Shown here in pieces: positions 1 through 6,529 of a DNA stretch of 10,959 nucleotides (position 1 is its first letter; the number at the start of each line of letters is the position of its first letter). The position numbers and the translations under genes were made by a program. The DNA is from Clostridiales bacterium UBA7273 (GTDB lineage Bacteria; Bacillota; Clostridia; Oscillospirales; Oscillospiraceae): assembly GCA_002472405.1 (NCBI GenBank), contig DKRV01000044.1, positions 1 through 10,959 on the forward strand, in the 5' to 3' direction. Below the pieces are notes generated by a model that did no database searches, was not told where the DNA came from, and saw nothing but the letters and a program-made list of their open reading frames with translations.

Positions 1-387
1 ATTGACTTCAAGACCGTTACGCCGACCGAGGCACAGCAGATAATCGTCCCCGACTCTGGCAAGGTGCTTGGCAGCGTTATCGTAGGCTCTATACCGGAGG
101 GTTATACCGACGCGAAGAAAACGGTCACTACAATTATTAGTGAGGCTACTATGCCAAGCAACCAAGCGACCGCCGCAAATCTACTTGAGGGGACATTCCT
201 GTGGGGCGGCAACGACGAAAAAAGCACGGTGGAAAAGGTAACTGGTACGATGAAGAATAACGGCGCGGTAAAGGCAACGATTGACGGCCTGACCGCAACC
301 ACATACACAATCCCGACCGGGTATCACAACGGCAGCGGCAAGGTATCACTCACAGCCGACATTGAAAACGCCCTCGCGGCGATATGA
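1..387 (+). CDS. Tail repeat protein, 5'-truncated
   Basis: The frame is open from the first base and ends with TGA at 385-387, giving at least 128 residues; the true start lies upstream, so the GTG at 64 is only an internal codon. The first residues contain a VTPT...PDSG...SVIVGSI block, a short beta-rich repeat that I recognise from tail and fibre proteins of Firmicutes phages. The second half carries GTMKNNGAV and a TIPTGYHNGSGKV block that recurs in the tail gene at 1420, so the two genes are paralogous in this part. It is probably a virion surface protein of the tail or fibre complex. It is followed 11 bases later by another fibre gene. The exact role (adhesion, fibre attachment or decoration) cannot be read from this fragment. 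Confidence 0.75.
   Translation: MDFKTVTPTEAQQIIVPDSGKVLGSVIVGSIPEGYTDAKKTVTTIISEATMPSNQATAANLLEGTFLWGGNDEKSTVEKVTGTMKNNGAVKATIDGLTATTYTIPTGYHNGSGKVSLTADIENALAAI
241..345 (+). repeat. Paralogous tail module, copy 1
   Basis: This stretch encodes GTM-NNGAV followed by a YT-P-GYH-GSGKV block and is related to copy 2 at 1654-1755. At DNA level a 16-base run (329-344) is identical to 1739-1754. Copy 1 is one codon longer between the two motifs. This looks like module duplication among tail genes. Confidence 0.7.
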
Positions 388-398
388 GGTGAGACCGC

Positions 399-1160
399 AT
401 GAGTGTACAATCGCAGATAGACAGGCTTAAAAACGCAGTGAGCGCGGCATACACAGCGGCCAAGAGCAAGGGCGCGACCATGCCCTCGGCGCAGACAGCG
501 GCCAACCTTGCCGCAGCGGTGCAGAGCATACCGGACGCTGTGACCGTAGACAGCGCCTTGAGCGGCACGAGCACGAACCCTGTCCAGAACAAGGTCGTCA
601 AGGCAGCGTTGGACGGAAAGCTTGACAAGTCCGGTGGCACGCTGACCGGCAATCTTACCGGCCAGTACCTTACCGGTACATGGCTGCAAACCACAGGCGC
701 AAGCGATTTAGGCTCGACGCCGGGCAAGGTAGCAGTGCTTGACGGGTCGGGATGGGTCTACTATCGAACACCGGCTGAGCTGCTCGGCGATATGGGCGTT
801 AAGGACTACATCGTAGAGCAGGGTTCATCCGGCAATTGGACGTATCGCAAATGGAGCAACGGAGACGCCGAGTGCTGGGCATCGGCCACGGTCAGCGGCA
901 TGGCCTGCACAACTACGGTCGGAAACTGGTATCGCACAGGCAATATCACAATCAGCAATTACCCGTTTACGTTTACGGCAAACCCTAATTTGCAAATGAC
1001 CTTTGAAACGTATTCCGGCACAGGCGGCTTGGTGTGGTCTGCCGGTACAAGCTCATCGTCACCAAAGACAAAACCTGCTACAGTCTACGTTATCCGCCCG
1101 ACATCCTCGAACTCCATCACCGGCTTTGTGAGATATTACGCCAAGGGCAAGTGGAAGTAG
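399..1160 (+). CDS. Tail fibre / receptor-binding tip protein
   Basis: A 253-residue protein starting at an ATG preceded by GAGGTGA (386-392), a good match to the 16S anti-Shine-Dalgarno. Residues 1-45 form an Ala-rich helical segment. Around residue 50 there is a VDSALSGTSTNPVQNKVV motif, and near 75 the motif KLDKSGGTLTGNLTG; both are common in phage fibre shafts. The C-terminal 115 residues start at about VEQGSSGNWTYRKWSNGDAECW and end in RYYAKGKWK. They are rich in aromatic residues, Thr, Ser and Gly, as expected of a beta-sandwich tip domain that contacts the host surface. There is no signal peptide or membrane segment. The order shaft then tip and the neighbouring tail genes support a receptor-binding role; the receptor itself cannot be predicted. 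Confidence 0.8.
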   Translation: MSVQSQIDRLKNAVSAAYTAAKSKGATMPSAQTAANLAAAVQSIPDAVTVDSALSGTSTNPVQNKVVKAALDGKLDKSGGTLTGNLTGQYLTGTWLQTTGASDLGSTPGKVAVLDGSGWVYYRTPAELLGDMGVKDYIVEQGSSGNWTYRKWSNGDAECWASATVSGMACTTTVGNWYRTGNITISNYPFTFTANPNLQMTFETYSGTGGLVWSAGTSSSSPKTKPATVYVIRPTSSNSITGFVRYYAKGKWK

Positions 1161-1169
1161 GTGCATGGT

Positions 1170-1427
1170 GTGGCTGCGTACAGGATAAACTTTCGCGCCG
1201 AAGAAGCATTCCCGGTTGACTTCGGCGTGCTGCACGAGCGACCGCCGGGGGATATCGAGGTATACACGGGCGAATATGATATCGACCCGGACTTTACGAA
1301 GCAGACCCTTGAAACCCGGAACAAGCTCATGGCCGACAATGTGGTCGTTGCGCCGATAGAGGTTCAGCGCGTGTCCAATGCGGCAGGAGGCCGAACAGTA
1401 TACATAGGAGGCTTGATTGATGGCTGA
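1170..1427 (+). CDS. Small tail-associated protein
   Basis: An 85-residue protein beginning at GTG 1170 (reading VAAYRINF). The frame also offers GTG 1161 directly after the previous stop. I prefer 1170 because the AAGTAGG stretch at 1155-1161 then has normal ribosome-binding spacing. The C-terminal half has the pattern VYTGEYDIDPDFTKQTL...NKLM-DNVVV...VSNAAGGRTVYIGG, which I recall from small tail-region proteins of Firmicutes phages. It overlaps the next gene by 8 bases, suggesting coupled translation. No catalytic motif or membrane segment is visible. It is probably a small structural or fibre-connector component, but its function is not established from sequence. Confidence 0.65.
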   Translation: MAAYRINFRAEEAFPVDFGVLHERPPGDIEVYTGEYDIDPDFTKQTLETRNKLMADNVVVAPIEVQRVSNAAGGRTVYIGGLIDG

Positions 1428-1980
1428 AAATCAATACACAAACAAGGTCGTGCTGTCGAGCGGAGAGACGCTTATAGACCTCACCGGCGACACTGCGGAC
1501 GCTGCGCATGTCCTCAAGGGCAGCACGTTTCACGACAAGTCCGGCGCACCCGTGACCGGCACATGCGCATACGACAGCGATACATCCGATGACACCGTTG
1601 CAGCGGCGGAGATGATCGCAGGCAAGACCGCACACGCCAGAGGCGCGAAGATCACCGGCACGATGCCCAACAACGGTGCTGTCACCGGTGGCATATCCAC
1701 CAAGACCGGGCAGTACACCGTTCCGCAGGGCTATCATGACGGCAGCGGCAAGGTCGGCATAACGGCGGCGGAGCAGGCAAAGATCATCCCCGGCAACATC
1801 AAGGCTGGTGTGGTGATACTGGGTGTTACGGGCAACTACGGCGGTGAGAGCATAAAGGCGCAGGCCAAGAGCGCTACGCCGAGTTTTTCCGCACAGACCG
1901 TGTACACCGGCTCAGGCCGCGTACAAGAAGATAAACGGCGTGTGGGTCAAGCAGACCGACACGACAGCATTGAAAAATGA
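1420..1980 (+). CDS. Tail repeat protein with displaced C-terminus
   Basis: The start is ATG 1420, with TAGGAGG (1405-1411) at good spacing; the in-frame TTG at 1417 is less likely. As read it has 186 residues. Residues about 30-45 contain TFHDKSGAPVTGTC, residues about 60-85 AAEMIAGKTA...ITGTMPNNGAV, and then a YTVPQGYHDGSGKV block shared with the gene at 1-387. These are typical of tail proteins in gut Firmicutes phages. After PSFSAQTVYTGSG the sequence turns abruptly into a charged, uncharacteristic tail (from VQEDKRRVGQ to the stop at 1978-1980). The +1 frame over the same bases instead encodes a plausible tail-protein C-terminus that stops at 2018-2020, three bases before the next gene. 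The annotated 3' end therefore probably reflects a one-base indel or sequencing error. Confidence 0.75.
   Translation: MAENQYTNKVVLSSGETLIDLTGDTADAAHVLKGSTFHDKSGAPVTGTCAYDSDTSDDTVAAAEMIAGKTAHARGAKITGTMPNNGAVTGGISTKTGQYTVPQGYHDGSGKVGITAAEQAKIIPGNIKAGVVILGVTGNYGGESIKAQAKSATPSFSAQTVYTGSGRVQEDKRRVGQADRHDSIEK
1654..1755 (+). repeat. Paralogous tail module, copy 2
   Basis: This encodes GTMPNNGAV and the YTVPQGYHDGSGKV block, matching copy 1 at 241-345 in protein sequence and in a 16-base identical run. Codon choices elsewhere have diverged, so the duplication or exchange is not very recent. Confidence 0.7.
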
Positions 1981-2020
1981 AATGAAACTCGGAAAATATA
2001 TCTGTCAAATGGAGGGATAA
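1916..2020 (+). other. Displaced C-terminal frame of tail gene
   Basis: In the frame starting at 1916 the bases read AAYKKINGVWVKQTD and continue for about 19 more residues to TAA at 2018-2020. YKK-NG-WV-QTD is a pattern I know from C-termini of phage tail proteins. This frame is closed upstream by TAA at 1853-1855, and I find no ATG or GTG start before the motif, so it can only be reached from the gene at 1420 by a +1 shift. Removing one G at 1909-1910 or 1915-1916 would join the two frames smoothly. Confidence 0.6.
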
Positions 2021-2023
2021 ACA

Positions 2024-2806
2024 ATGGACATAAGCCCAAAACAGGTGCTTGAGCTTGCAGCAAAGTATATAGGCTACAAGGAGAAAGCATCGAACAAAGA
2101 CCTATACAGCTTCACGGATAACGCCGGGCGCGGCAACTTCACGATGTTTCAGTCTGAGCTGGACAAGGCAAAATTCTGGAACAACGCAAAACAGGGCTAT
2201 GAGTGGTGCACAAGCTTTATTGCGTGGTGCTTTTGGCGCATAGCCGGAAACGAGGCGAAGGAGATACTGTGCCTTACCGGACCGTATGGCGCGAGCTGCA
2301 TAAGCTGGGCTAAATATTATGCAGCTCAGGGCAGACTTTGCAGCAAGCCGGAGGTCGGCGATCAGTATTTTAGACGTGACACCGACGGGCAGCCGTGCCA
2401 TACCGGCATTGTGGAGACAGTAAACGGCAGAACTTTTACCACAATAGAGGGCAACTACGGTAACGCTGTGCAGCGCGTCACGCGCAAGCTCGACAATACG
2501 GTTTACGGCTTCGGCCGCCCGAAATACACAAATAAAACGGAGGACGATGAAATGACCAGATACAAAACGATAGGCGAGATGCCGAAAGGCTATCAGGCAG
2601 AGGCGCAGGAGCTTGTCGGCCTCGGCTTCAACGGCTACAGTGATGAGCGCGGCCTGTACGTCACCGAGGACATGCTGCGCACGATGATTATCAATCTACG
2701 CATGTGCAAGGCGCTGATAGCAGCCCTGCCGGATAACAGCATCGACAAGGATGCGCTGTTTGCGGAGTTTAAGGACAACCTTAAACTGACGATAAACGTG
2801 GAATAG
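2024..2806 (+). CDS. CHAP-domain endolysin
   Basis: A 260-residue protein starting at ATG 2024 behind GGAGGG (2011-2016). Residues 1-165 look like a CHAP (NlpC/P60-like) peptidoglycan hydrolase. The catalytic Cys is most likely C62 in EWCTSFIAWCF, the His is H126 in CHTGIVE, and the third polar residue is E142 or N144 in TIEGNYGN. It would cut the peptide part, or the amide link, of the host cell wall at the end of infection. There is no signal peptide, consistent with release through the holin encoded 10 bases downstream. Residues 177-260 form a separate helical module starting MTRYKTIGEMPKGYQAEA. In Clostridia phage lysins a similar module follows the catalytic domain and is likely cell-wall binding or oligomerising. 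Amidase or endopeptidase specificity cannot be decided here. Confidence 0.88.
   Translation: MDISPKQVLELAAKYIGYKEKASNKDLYSFTDNAGRGNFTMFQSELDKAKFWNNAKQGYEWCTSFIAWCFWRIAGNEAKEILCLTGPYGASCISWAKYYAAQGRLCSKPEVGDQYFRRDTDGQPCHTGIVETVNGRTFTTIEGNYGNAVQRVTRKLDNTVYGFGRPKYTNKTEDDEMTRYKTIGEMPKGYQAEAQELVGLGFNGYSDERGLYVTEDMLRTMIINLRMCKALIAALPDNSIDKDALFAEFKDNLKLTINVE
2552..2806 (+). CDS. Possible internal-start lysin C-terminal domain
   Basis: Inside the endolysin gene, ATG 2552 (Met177) is in frame and preceded by GGAGGA at 2539-2544 with 7 bases of spacing. It sits exactly at the junction between the CHAP domain and the C-terminal module, after a short acidic linker (KTEDDE). Initiation here would give an 84-residue stand-alone binding domain. 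Several Gram-positive phage endolysins (for example Lys170, CD27L and CTP1L) are known to make such a second product, which assembles with the full-length enzyme. The site is seen directly; its use is inferred. Confidence 0.45.
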   Translation: MTRYKTIGEMPKGYQAEAQELVGLGFNGYSDERGLYVTEDMLRTMIINLRMCKALIAALPDNSIDKDALFAEFKDNLKLTINVE

Positions 2807-2816
2807 GAGGGGCAGC

Positions 2817-3278
2817 ATGAACGCACCGGATAAAATAACCGAGATCAAAGGCGCTGTGGCTGCACTTGCGGCGATAATCACAGGGCTTATAGGTTGGGCA
2901 GGCTGGGCGGTGATGCTCTTCCTTGCACTCATCATAATCGACTGGACTACGGGCTCATGCGCTGCGAAAAAAGCAGACAGCTGGAACAGCGCGAGAAGCA
3001 GAGAAGGACGCTGGCACAAGGTGGGAGAGATAGTGGCCGTTGTTGCGGCATTCATGTGCGACCTGGCGATGAAAATAGGAATGACGGGGTTGGGGATAGA
3101 GCTGCCAATCGAATATGACACGCTGTTCGGGCCGCTGGTGACAATGTGGTACATATTCACGGAGATCGGCTCAATAGCCGAAAACGCCCAGGCATTGGGC
3201 GCACCTGTTCCGAACTGGCTCACGAGCGGGATAAAAAAACTTAAAGACAAAACAGACGACATTGGCAACAAAAAGTGA
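2817..3278 (+). CDS. Phage holin, phage_holin_4/TcdE type
   Basis: A 153-residue membrane protein starting at ATG 2817 after TAGGAGGGG (2804-2812), which overlaps the lysin stop codon. Hydrophobic segments lie at about residues 12-27, 28-45, 69-85 and 103-118. Two motifs mark the family: I-I-I-D-W-T-T-G (39-46), equivalent to the D-x-x-TG of phage_holin_4 / toxin-secretion holins, and the EIGSIAENA motif (116-124) in the C-terminal part. The C-terminus is Lys-rich (IKKLKDKTDD), normal for a cytoplasmic holin tail. It would form membrane lesions that release the CHAP endolysin. Length is within the usual range of about 130-160 residues. There is a single likely start, so no dual-start antiholin is apparent. 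Confidence 0.9.
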   Translation: MNAPDKITEIKGAVAALAAIITGLIGWAGWAVMLFLALIIIDWTTGSCAAKKADSWNSARSREGRWHKVGEIVAVVAAFMCDLAMKIGMTGLGIELPIEYDTLFGPLVTMWYIFTEIGSIAENAQALGAPVPNWLTSGIKKLKDKTDDIGNKK

Positions 3279-3287
3279 ATGACCAAA

Positions 3288-3312
3288 GGGCAGCCCCAAA
3301 AAAGGGCTGCCC
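3288..3312 (+). other. Perfect 9-bp hairpin after holin gene
   Basis: GGGCAGCCC (3288-3296) and GGGCTGCCC (3304-3312) are perfect inverted repeats with a 7-base A-rich loop. The hairpin lies 10 bases after the holin stop and one base before the ribosome-binding site of the next gene. No T-run follows on the + strand, so it is not a canonical Rho-independent terminator. Read on the - strand it is followed only by TTTGG. Likely roles are an mRNA-processing or stability element, a weak terminator, or translational control of the nozzle gene. Confidence 0.75.
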
Positions 3313-3313
3313 G

Positions 3314-3320
3314 AAGGAGG
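3314..3320 (+). promoter_or_regulatory. Ribosome-binding site deciding start at 3327
   Basis: AAGGAGG lies six bases before ATG 3327. An in-frame ATG at 3279 has no comparable site, and using it would translate the hairpin into a Lys/Arg-rich leader. This site therefore fixes the start at 3327. Confidence 0.85.
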
Positions 3321-3326
3321 AGAGAA

Positions 3327-5162
3327 ATGTTCGTAAACAATGCACCGTTTTCCCACAATTACGGGAGGACGACACAAAACGGCTTCGGCGGTATCAGCGC
3401 TTCACCGGGCGCTGGTAACGGCGAAGTTTTGTCGCTTTTAGATATGACATCGGACGAATACCCTATATTAGCGACACGCTCACACCGATGGAAAGCAGGC
3501 GCTTACACGGGGGAAGTTCTTGCAGCGGCGGAGGTTAACGGCCGAACAGCATACATAACAAAAACAACGACAGGCTTCAGCTTTATATACAACGGGAATG
3601 AATACACATTTTCGAGCGAATATGATCCGGTGAGAGCCAAAATAGTGGCCTGCGGAGACTATGTGATACTGCTGCCGTTCAAGATGTATTTCGACACACG
3701 CTGCAAGGGTGCAACGCAGATGACGGGAGCGGAGTTTGCCGCGGCGAGAGGTGAGGCCGGGAAATTCAAAAAGACTACTACGATAGGCGGCAGCACGCAC
3801 ACATTTGCAGAGGGAGAGCTGCTGAACGTTACAAGCGATGTTGACGGCAGTCTCGGAAGGGTAACGGGGCTGTACAAATACAGCGCCGGCGGAGTGGACT
3901 TCGTAGGCTATGAGCTTGGCAGCATGGAGGCCGAGATTAAGCTCGAATGCTCCTTCACGGACAGCACAATCGAGCTGAGGCACAACACGACGCTTGAGAT
4001 AAACCTCTACCGCAACGCCTTCCGCGCCGGAGACGCGGTCAAAATAGAAGGCTGCGAAAAACAGGAGGCAAACAATAAGACAGCGATAATACGCGAGGTA
4101 AGCGGAAACACGCTGAAATTTTATGAGAACACATTCAAAGCGCCTGACGCCGAAAGCGAATGGACCGAAACCATGGTGAACATAAAGCGAGATATCCCCG
4201 ATGTTGACATTGCTTTTGCACACAACAACAGAGTTTGGGCAGCCAAAGACAGAAGCATTTACTGCACGAACCAGGGCGATCCGCTTGTGTGGGCAGACTA
4301 TGACAGTCTCGCAGGGGGCAGCTGGTGGGCAGACACTGGCAACGGCGAGGTTGACGGCATTACAGGCGGTGTATCGTTCGGGGGTTATCCGAGGTTTTTT
4401 ACACGAGAGCACATATATACGGTGTACGGCGATGCGCCGGCAGATTTCAGCATATACGACCTCAGAGCAAAAGGTACGCCGCGAGGCGAGAGCGAAAGCT
4501 TTGCAAGCGCAAACGGGATACTGATATATCTCAGCGACAGCGGATTTGTTGCCTACTCGGGCGGATACCCACAGAAAATAGACAGCGACCTCGGAATAAA
4601 CAGGTTTGAGGGGGCGATTGCTGCATCGGACGGCAGGAAATATTACGTTTGGTGCAGGGAATTCGAAAAGAATGATTCCACGGAGATCGGCCGACACCTT
4701 TTTGTTTACGACAGCTTCACCGGCCTCTGGCACGAGGAGTCGTCAGGAGAGATAGAAGGGCTGATGTTCAGCGGCAATCTGCAGGCCTTTTCAAACGGCG
4801 AGATATGGACGCTCGGCACGGCACGAGAAAAACCGATGGACGAGAACGGCCTCTGGCACGAGGAAGACACATTCTGCGCAACGGTGAAGTTTAACGACTA
4901 CACGCTTGACAGCGTTGCGAAAAAGCAAGTCAGGGAAATAATTATACGGCACGAGGTCAGCGAGACACTGACAGTCAAGGTGTACATAGACGGCGTATTG
5001 GATATGAGCTTTACAAAAACCATTTCAGCCGGTGAAAAAGGAGTTACAAGAATAAGCGGCATACCGAAAAGGTGCGACAGATGGAGCCTGAGCCTTGAAG
5101 GAGAAGCGCCGTGGAAGGTTACTTCAATAGCATATGAATACTACGAAGGGAGCACGAAATGA
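3327..5162 (+). CDS. Tail nozzle/stabilisation-like protein
   Basis: A 611-residue protein with its start set by AAGGAGG at 3314-3320. The sequence is beta-rich throughout, with repeated short strands and many Gly, Tyr and Trp residues. In the centre, HNNRVWAAKDRSIYCTNQGD (about 299-318) followed by PLVW is the kind of blade motif seen in beta-propeller tail proteins. Such motifs occur in P22 gp10 (packaged-DNA stabilisation) and T7 gp12-like nozzle proteins. Further blade-like segments follow (TREHIYTVYGDAP, LSDSGFVAYSGGYPQKID, HLFVYDSFTGLWHEE). This suggests a short-tailed particle in which the protein forms part of the tail tube below the portal. It overlaps the next gene by ATGA (5159-5162). 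I am fairly sure of the structural class, less sure of the specific homologue. A different tail hub or adaptor is possible. Confidence 0.65.
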   Translation: MFVNNAPFSHNYGRTTQNGFGGISASPGAGNGEVLSLLDMTSDEYPILATRSHRWKAGAYTGEVLAAAEVNGRTAYITKTTTGFSFIYNGNEYTFSSEYDPVRAKIVACGDYVILLPFKMYFDTRCKGATQMTGAEFAAARGEAGKFKKTTTIGGSTHTFAEGELLNVTSDVDGSLGRVTGLYKYSAGGVDFVGYELGSMEAEIKLECSFTDSTIELRHNTTLEINLYRNAFRAGDAVKIEGCEKQEANNKTAIIREVSGNTLKFYENTFKAPDAESEWTETMVNIKRDIPDVDIAFAHNNRVWAAKDRSIYCTNQGDPLVWADYDSLAGGSWWADTGNGEVDGITGGVSFGGYPRFFTREHIYTVYGDAPADFSIYDLRAKGTPRGESESFASANGILIYLSDSGFVAYSGGYPQKIDSDLGINRFEGAIAASDGRKYYVWCREFEKNDSTEIGRHLFVYDSFTGLWHEESSGEIEGLMFSGNLQAFSNGEIWTLGTAREKPMDENGLWHEEDTFCATVKFNDYTLDSVAKKQVREIIIRHEVSETLTVKVYIDGVLDMSFTKTISAGEKGVTRISGIPKRCDRWSLSLEGEAPWKVTSIAYEYYEGSTK

Positions 5163-5500
5163 ACGTAAGGCAAGCAAACATTCCAAACCTGAGCGGACAC
5201 CCCGACAGAGATATCATACGGCTGCACGAATACGCAAAAAGGCTTGAAGACACACTGAGCTTCCTCCTTTCAAACCTCAACAGCAGCAACTTCAACCGAA
5301 ACCGCCTTCCGACACTTTTCGAGCACAGCCCCATAAAATTCGATAACGCTGAGATCCACGGCTTTACAAACGGAATATGGATAGGCACTGCAACAAAAAG
5401 CGAAGCAGAATATTCTCCGACAAAGGGCGAATATGGGCTGTTTATACGATTTGACGCAGCGCCGCAGAAGGTGGTTGACGGCACAATGACAGACATTTAG
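5159..5500 (+). CDS. Small virion-associated protein, unknown
   Basis: A 113-residue protein whose ATG overlaps the stop codon of the nozzle gene (ATGA), with GAAGGGA (about 5146-5152) as ribosome-binding site, so translation is probably coupled. Residues about 18-46 (DIIRLHEYAKRLEDTLSFLL) are amphipathic and could form a coiled coil. The rest is a compact Gly- and aromatic-containing segment (GFTNGIWIGTAT, EYGLFIRFD) likely to be beta-rich. Small proteins with an N-terminal helix of this kind occur next to tail genes in Firmicutes phages. Its position between nozzle and internal-virion genes supports a structural role such as a tail needle, plug or chaperone. I do not recognise the family. 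Confidence 0.6.
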   Translation: MNVRQANIPNLSGHPDRDIIRLHEYAKRLEDTLSFLLSNLNSSNFNRNRLPTLFEHSPIKFDNAEIHGFTNGIWIGTATKSEAEYSPTKGEYGLFIRFDAAPQKVVDGTMTDI

Positions 5501-5511
5501 GAGGAGAACAC

Positions 5512-6516
5512 ATGAGTGTGAAGGATAACATTGATGAGCTTATAAACGATCTTAACCTTAAGGGCAGCGCATATGAGATACCGAAGGGCAACTCGGATGC
5601 ACGAAAGCTGCTGGATGATCTCTACGGCGATATAAACTCGGGCTTTGAATACAAAGCAGAGGAAGACCCTGTGTACGCTTCGGAGAAGCAGGCATATGAG
5701 CGAGAGGCCGACAGAACGATGCGAGACACGCTTGCACAGTCAAACGCCAAGACAAACGGCTTCACAAACTCGGCGGCAATAACGGCCGCAAGTCAGGCGA
5801 GAGACTACACCATGGCGAAGTTCGACGACCGGGCGGCAGAGCTTGAGGATAGAGCTTACAACAAGCGACAGAACCAGATAAGCACGAAGATGCAGCTTAT
5901 ATCGGCACTTGAGAGCATGGAAGCTCAGGAACGGGCAAACTATCTGGACGAGCTTGACCGACTGGAAGCGAAGCAGAACACGCAGAAGGAAGAGGCACGG
6001 CAGATGGTTTCGGACATGATAAGCATGGGACAAGTACCGAGTCAGGAGCTTATGGATGCTACGGGCCTCAACAAGGAGTACCTTGACGCGCAGCTGAGCA
6101 ATATGTTCAGCCAGATGGACACGGCCACGATGCAGCGCTATCTCAACTCCAAAGGCTACAACCTCGCCGTGGACGGGGCGTGGGGGCCGAAAACGGAGGC
6201 AGCATATCAGGCGGTGTTCGGCACGGAAAGCGGCAGACAGACGAGCTACGGAACAGGCTACGGTTCAAGCTACGGCTCAGGATTGGGGACACGTTCAAGA
6301 TCTTCCTCCGGCTCGAAGTCAACAGAGAGCAGCCCAAATGCATCCTCGGCGGTGGATGATGTCACATACAAGGGCATGCGAGACACGCTTTACTTCGGCA
6401 AGAGGGTGAACGGCGCCGACTGGGCAAGAAACGAGCTTGCAAAATATATTCAGAACGAAGGCGTGAGCCAGGCGCAGGCGAAGAGCCTTGCATCATATCT
6501 GGGAATAAAGCTGTGA
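5512..6516 (+). CDS. Internal-virion-like protein with PG-binding-like motif
   Basis: A 334-residue protein starting at ATG 5512 behind TAGGAGGAG, which includes the previous stop codon. Residues about 50-165 are highly charged, helical and coiled-coil-prone. They carry the pattern EREADRTMRDTLAQSNAKTN followed by GFTNSAAITAASQARDY, which I recall from internal or ejected virion proteins of Firmicutes phages. Residues 207-237 (MQRYLNSKGYNLAVDGAWGP then KTEAAYQAVFG) match the helix-loop-helix pattern of PG_binding_1 domains. A Gly/Ser/Tyr-rich linker (about 240-280) leads to a small C-terminal helical domain ending ASYLGIKL. The gene lies just upstream of the giant polyvalent gene, as expected if both are packaged. 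It may help the tail channel cross the wall during DNA entry; no catalytic residues are visible, so enzyme activity is not claimed. Confidence 0.6.
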   Translation: MSVKDNIDELINDLNLKGSAYEIPKGNSDARKLLDDLYGDINSGFEYKAEEDPVYASEKQAYEREADRTMRDTLAQSNAKTNGFTNSAAITAASQARDYTMAKFDDRAAELEDRAYNKRQNQISTKMQLISALESMEAQERANYLDELDRLEAKQNTQKEEARQMVSDMISMGQVPSQELMDATGLNKEYLDAQLSNMFSQMDTATMQRYLNSKGYNLAVDGAWGPKTEAAYQAVFGTESGRQTSYGTGYGSSYGSGLGTRSRSSSGSKSTESSPNASSAVDDVTYKGMRDTLYFGKRVNGADWARNELAKYIQNEGVSQAQAKSLASYLGIKL

Positions 6517-6529
6517 CAGGAGAGGCAAC

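Noticed and set aside
1895..1922. Programmed +1 ribosomal frameshift in the tail gene
   Set aside because: No rare-codon or stop-codon pause site of the known +1 type is visible at the shift point; a one-base indel or sequence error is the simpler explanation.
2894..3118. 74-codon + strand frame inside the holin gene
   Set aside because: The holin frame has clear membrane segments and family motifs; the other frame is charged with no sign of a fold.
3288..3312. Canonical Rho-independent terminator after the holin
   Set aside because: The stem is strong, but no T-run follows it on the + strand and the ribosome-binding site starts one base later, so only a generic hairpin is claimed.
3279..3326. 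Upstream in-frame ATG adding 16 residues to the nozzle protein
   Set aside because: The extension is the translation of the hairpin (Lys/Arg-rich) and has no good ribosome-binding site, while ATG 3327 has AAGGAGG six bases upstream.
4201..4524. 107-codon + strand frame inside the nozzle gene
   Set aside because: It overlaps the most recognisable blade motifs of the nozzle protein and has Leu/Thr/Arg-rich out-of-frame composition.
3480..4733. 417-codon open frame on the - strand opposite the nozzle gene
   Set aside because: It lies entirely antisense to a well-supported gene, is Cys/Val/Arg-rich in the way antisense translations are, and begins at a non-ATG codon. Open antisense frames are common where the sense gene avoids the relevant codons.
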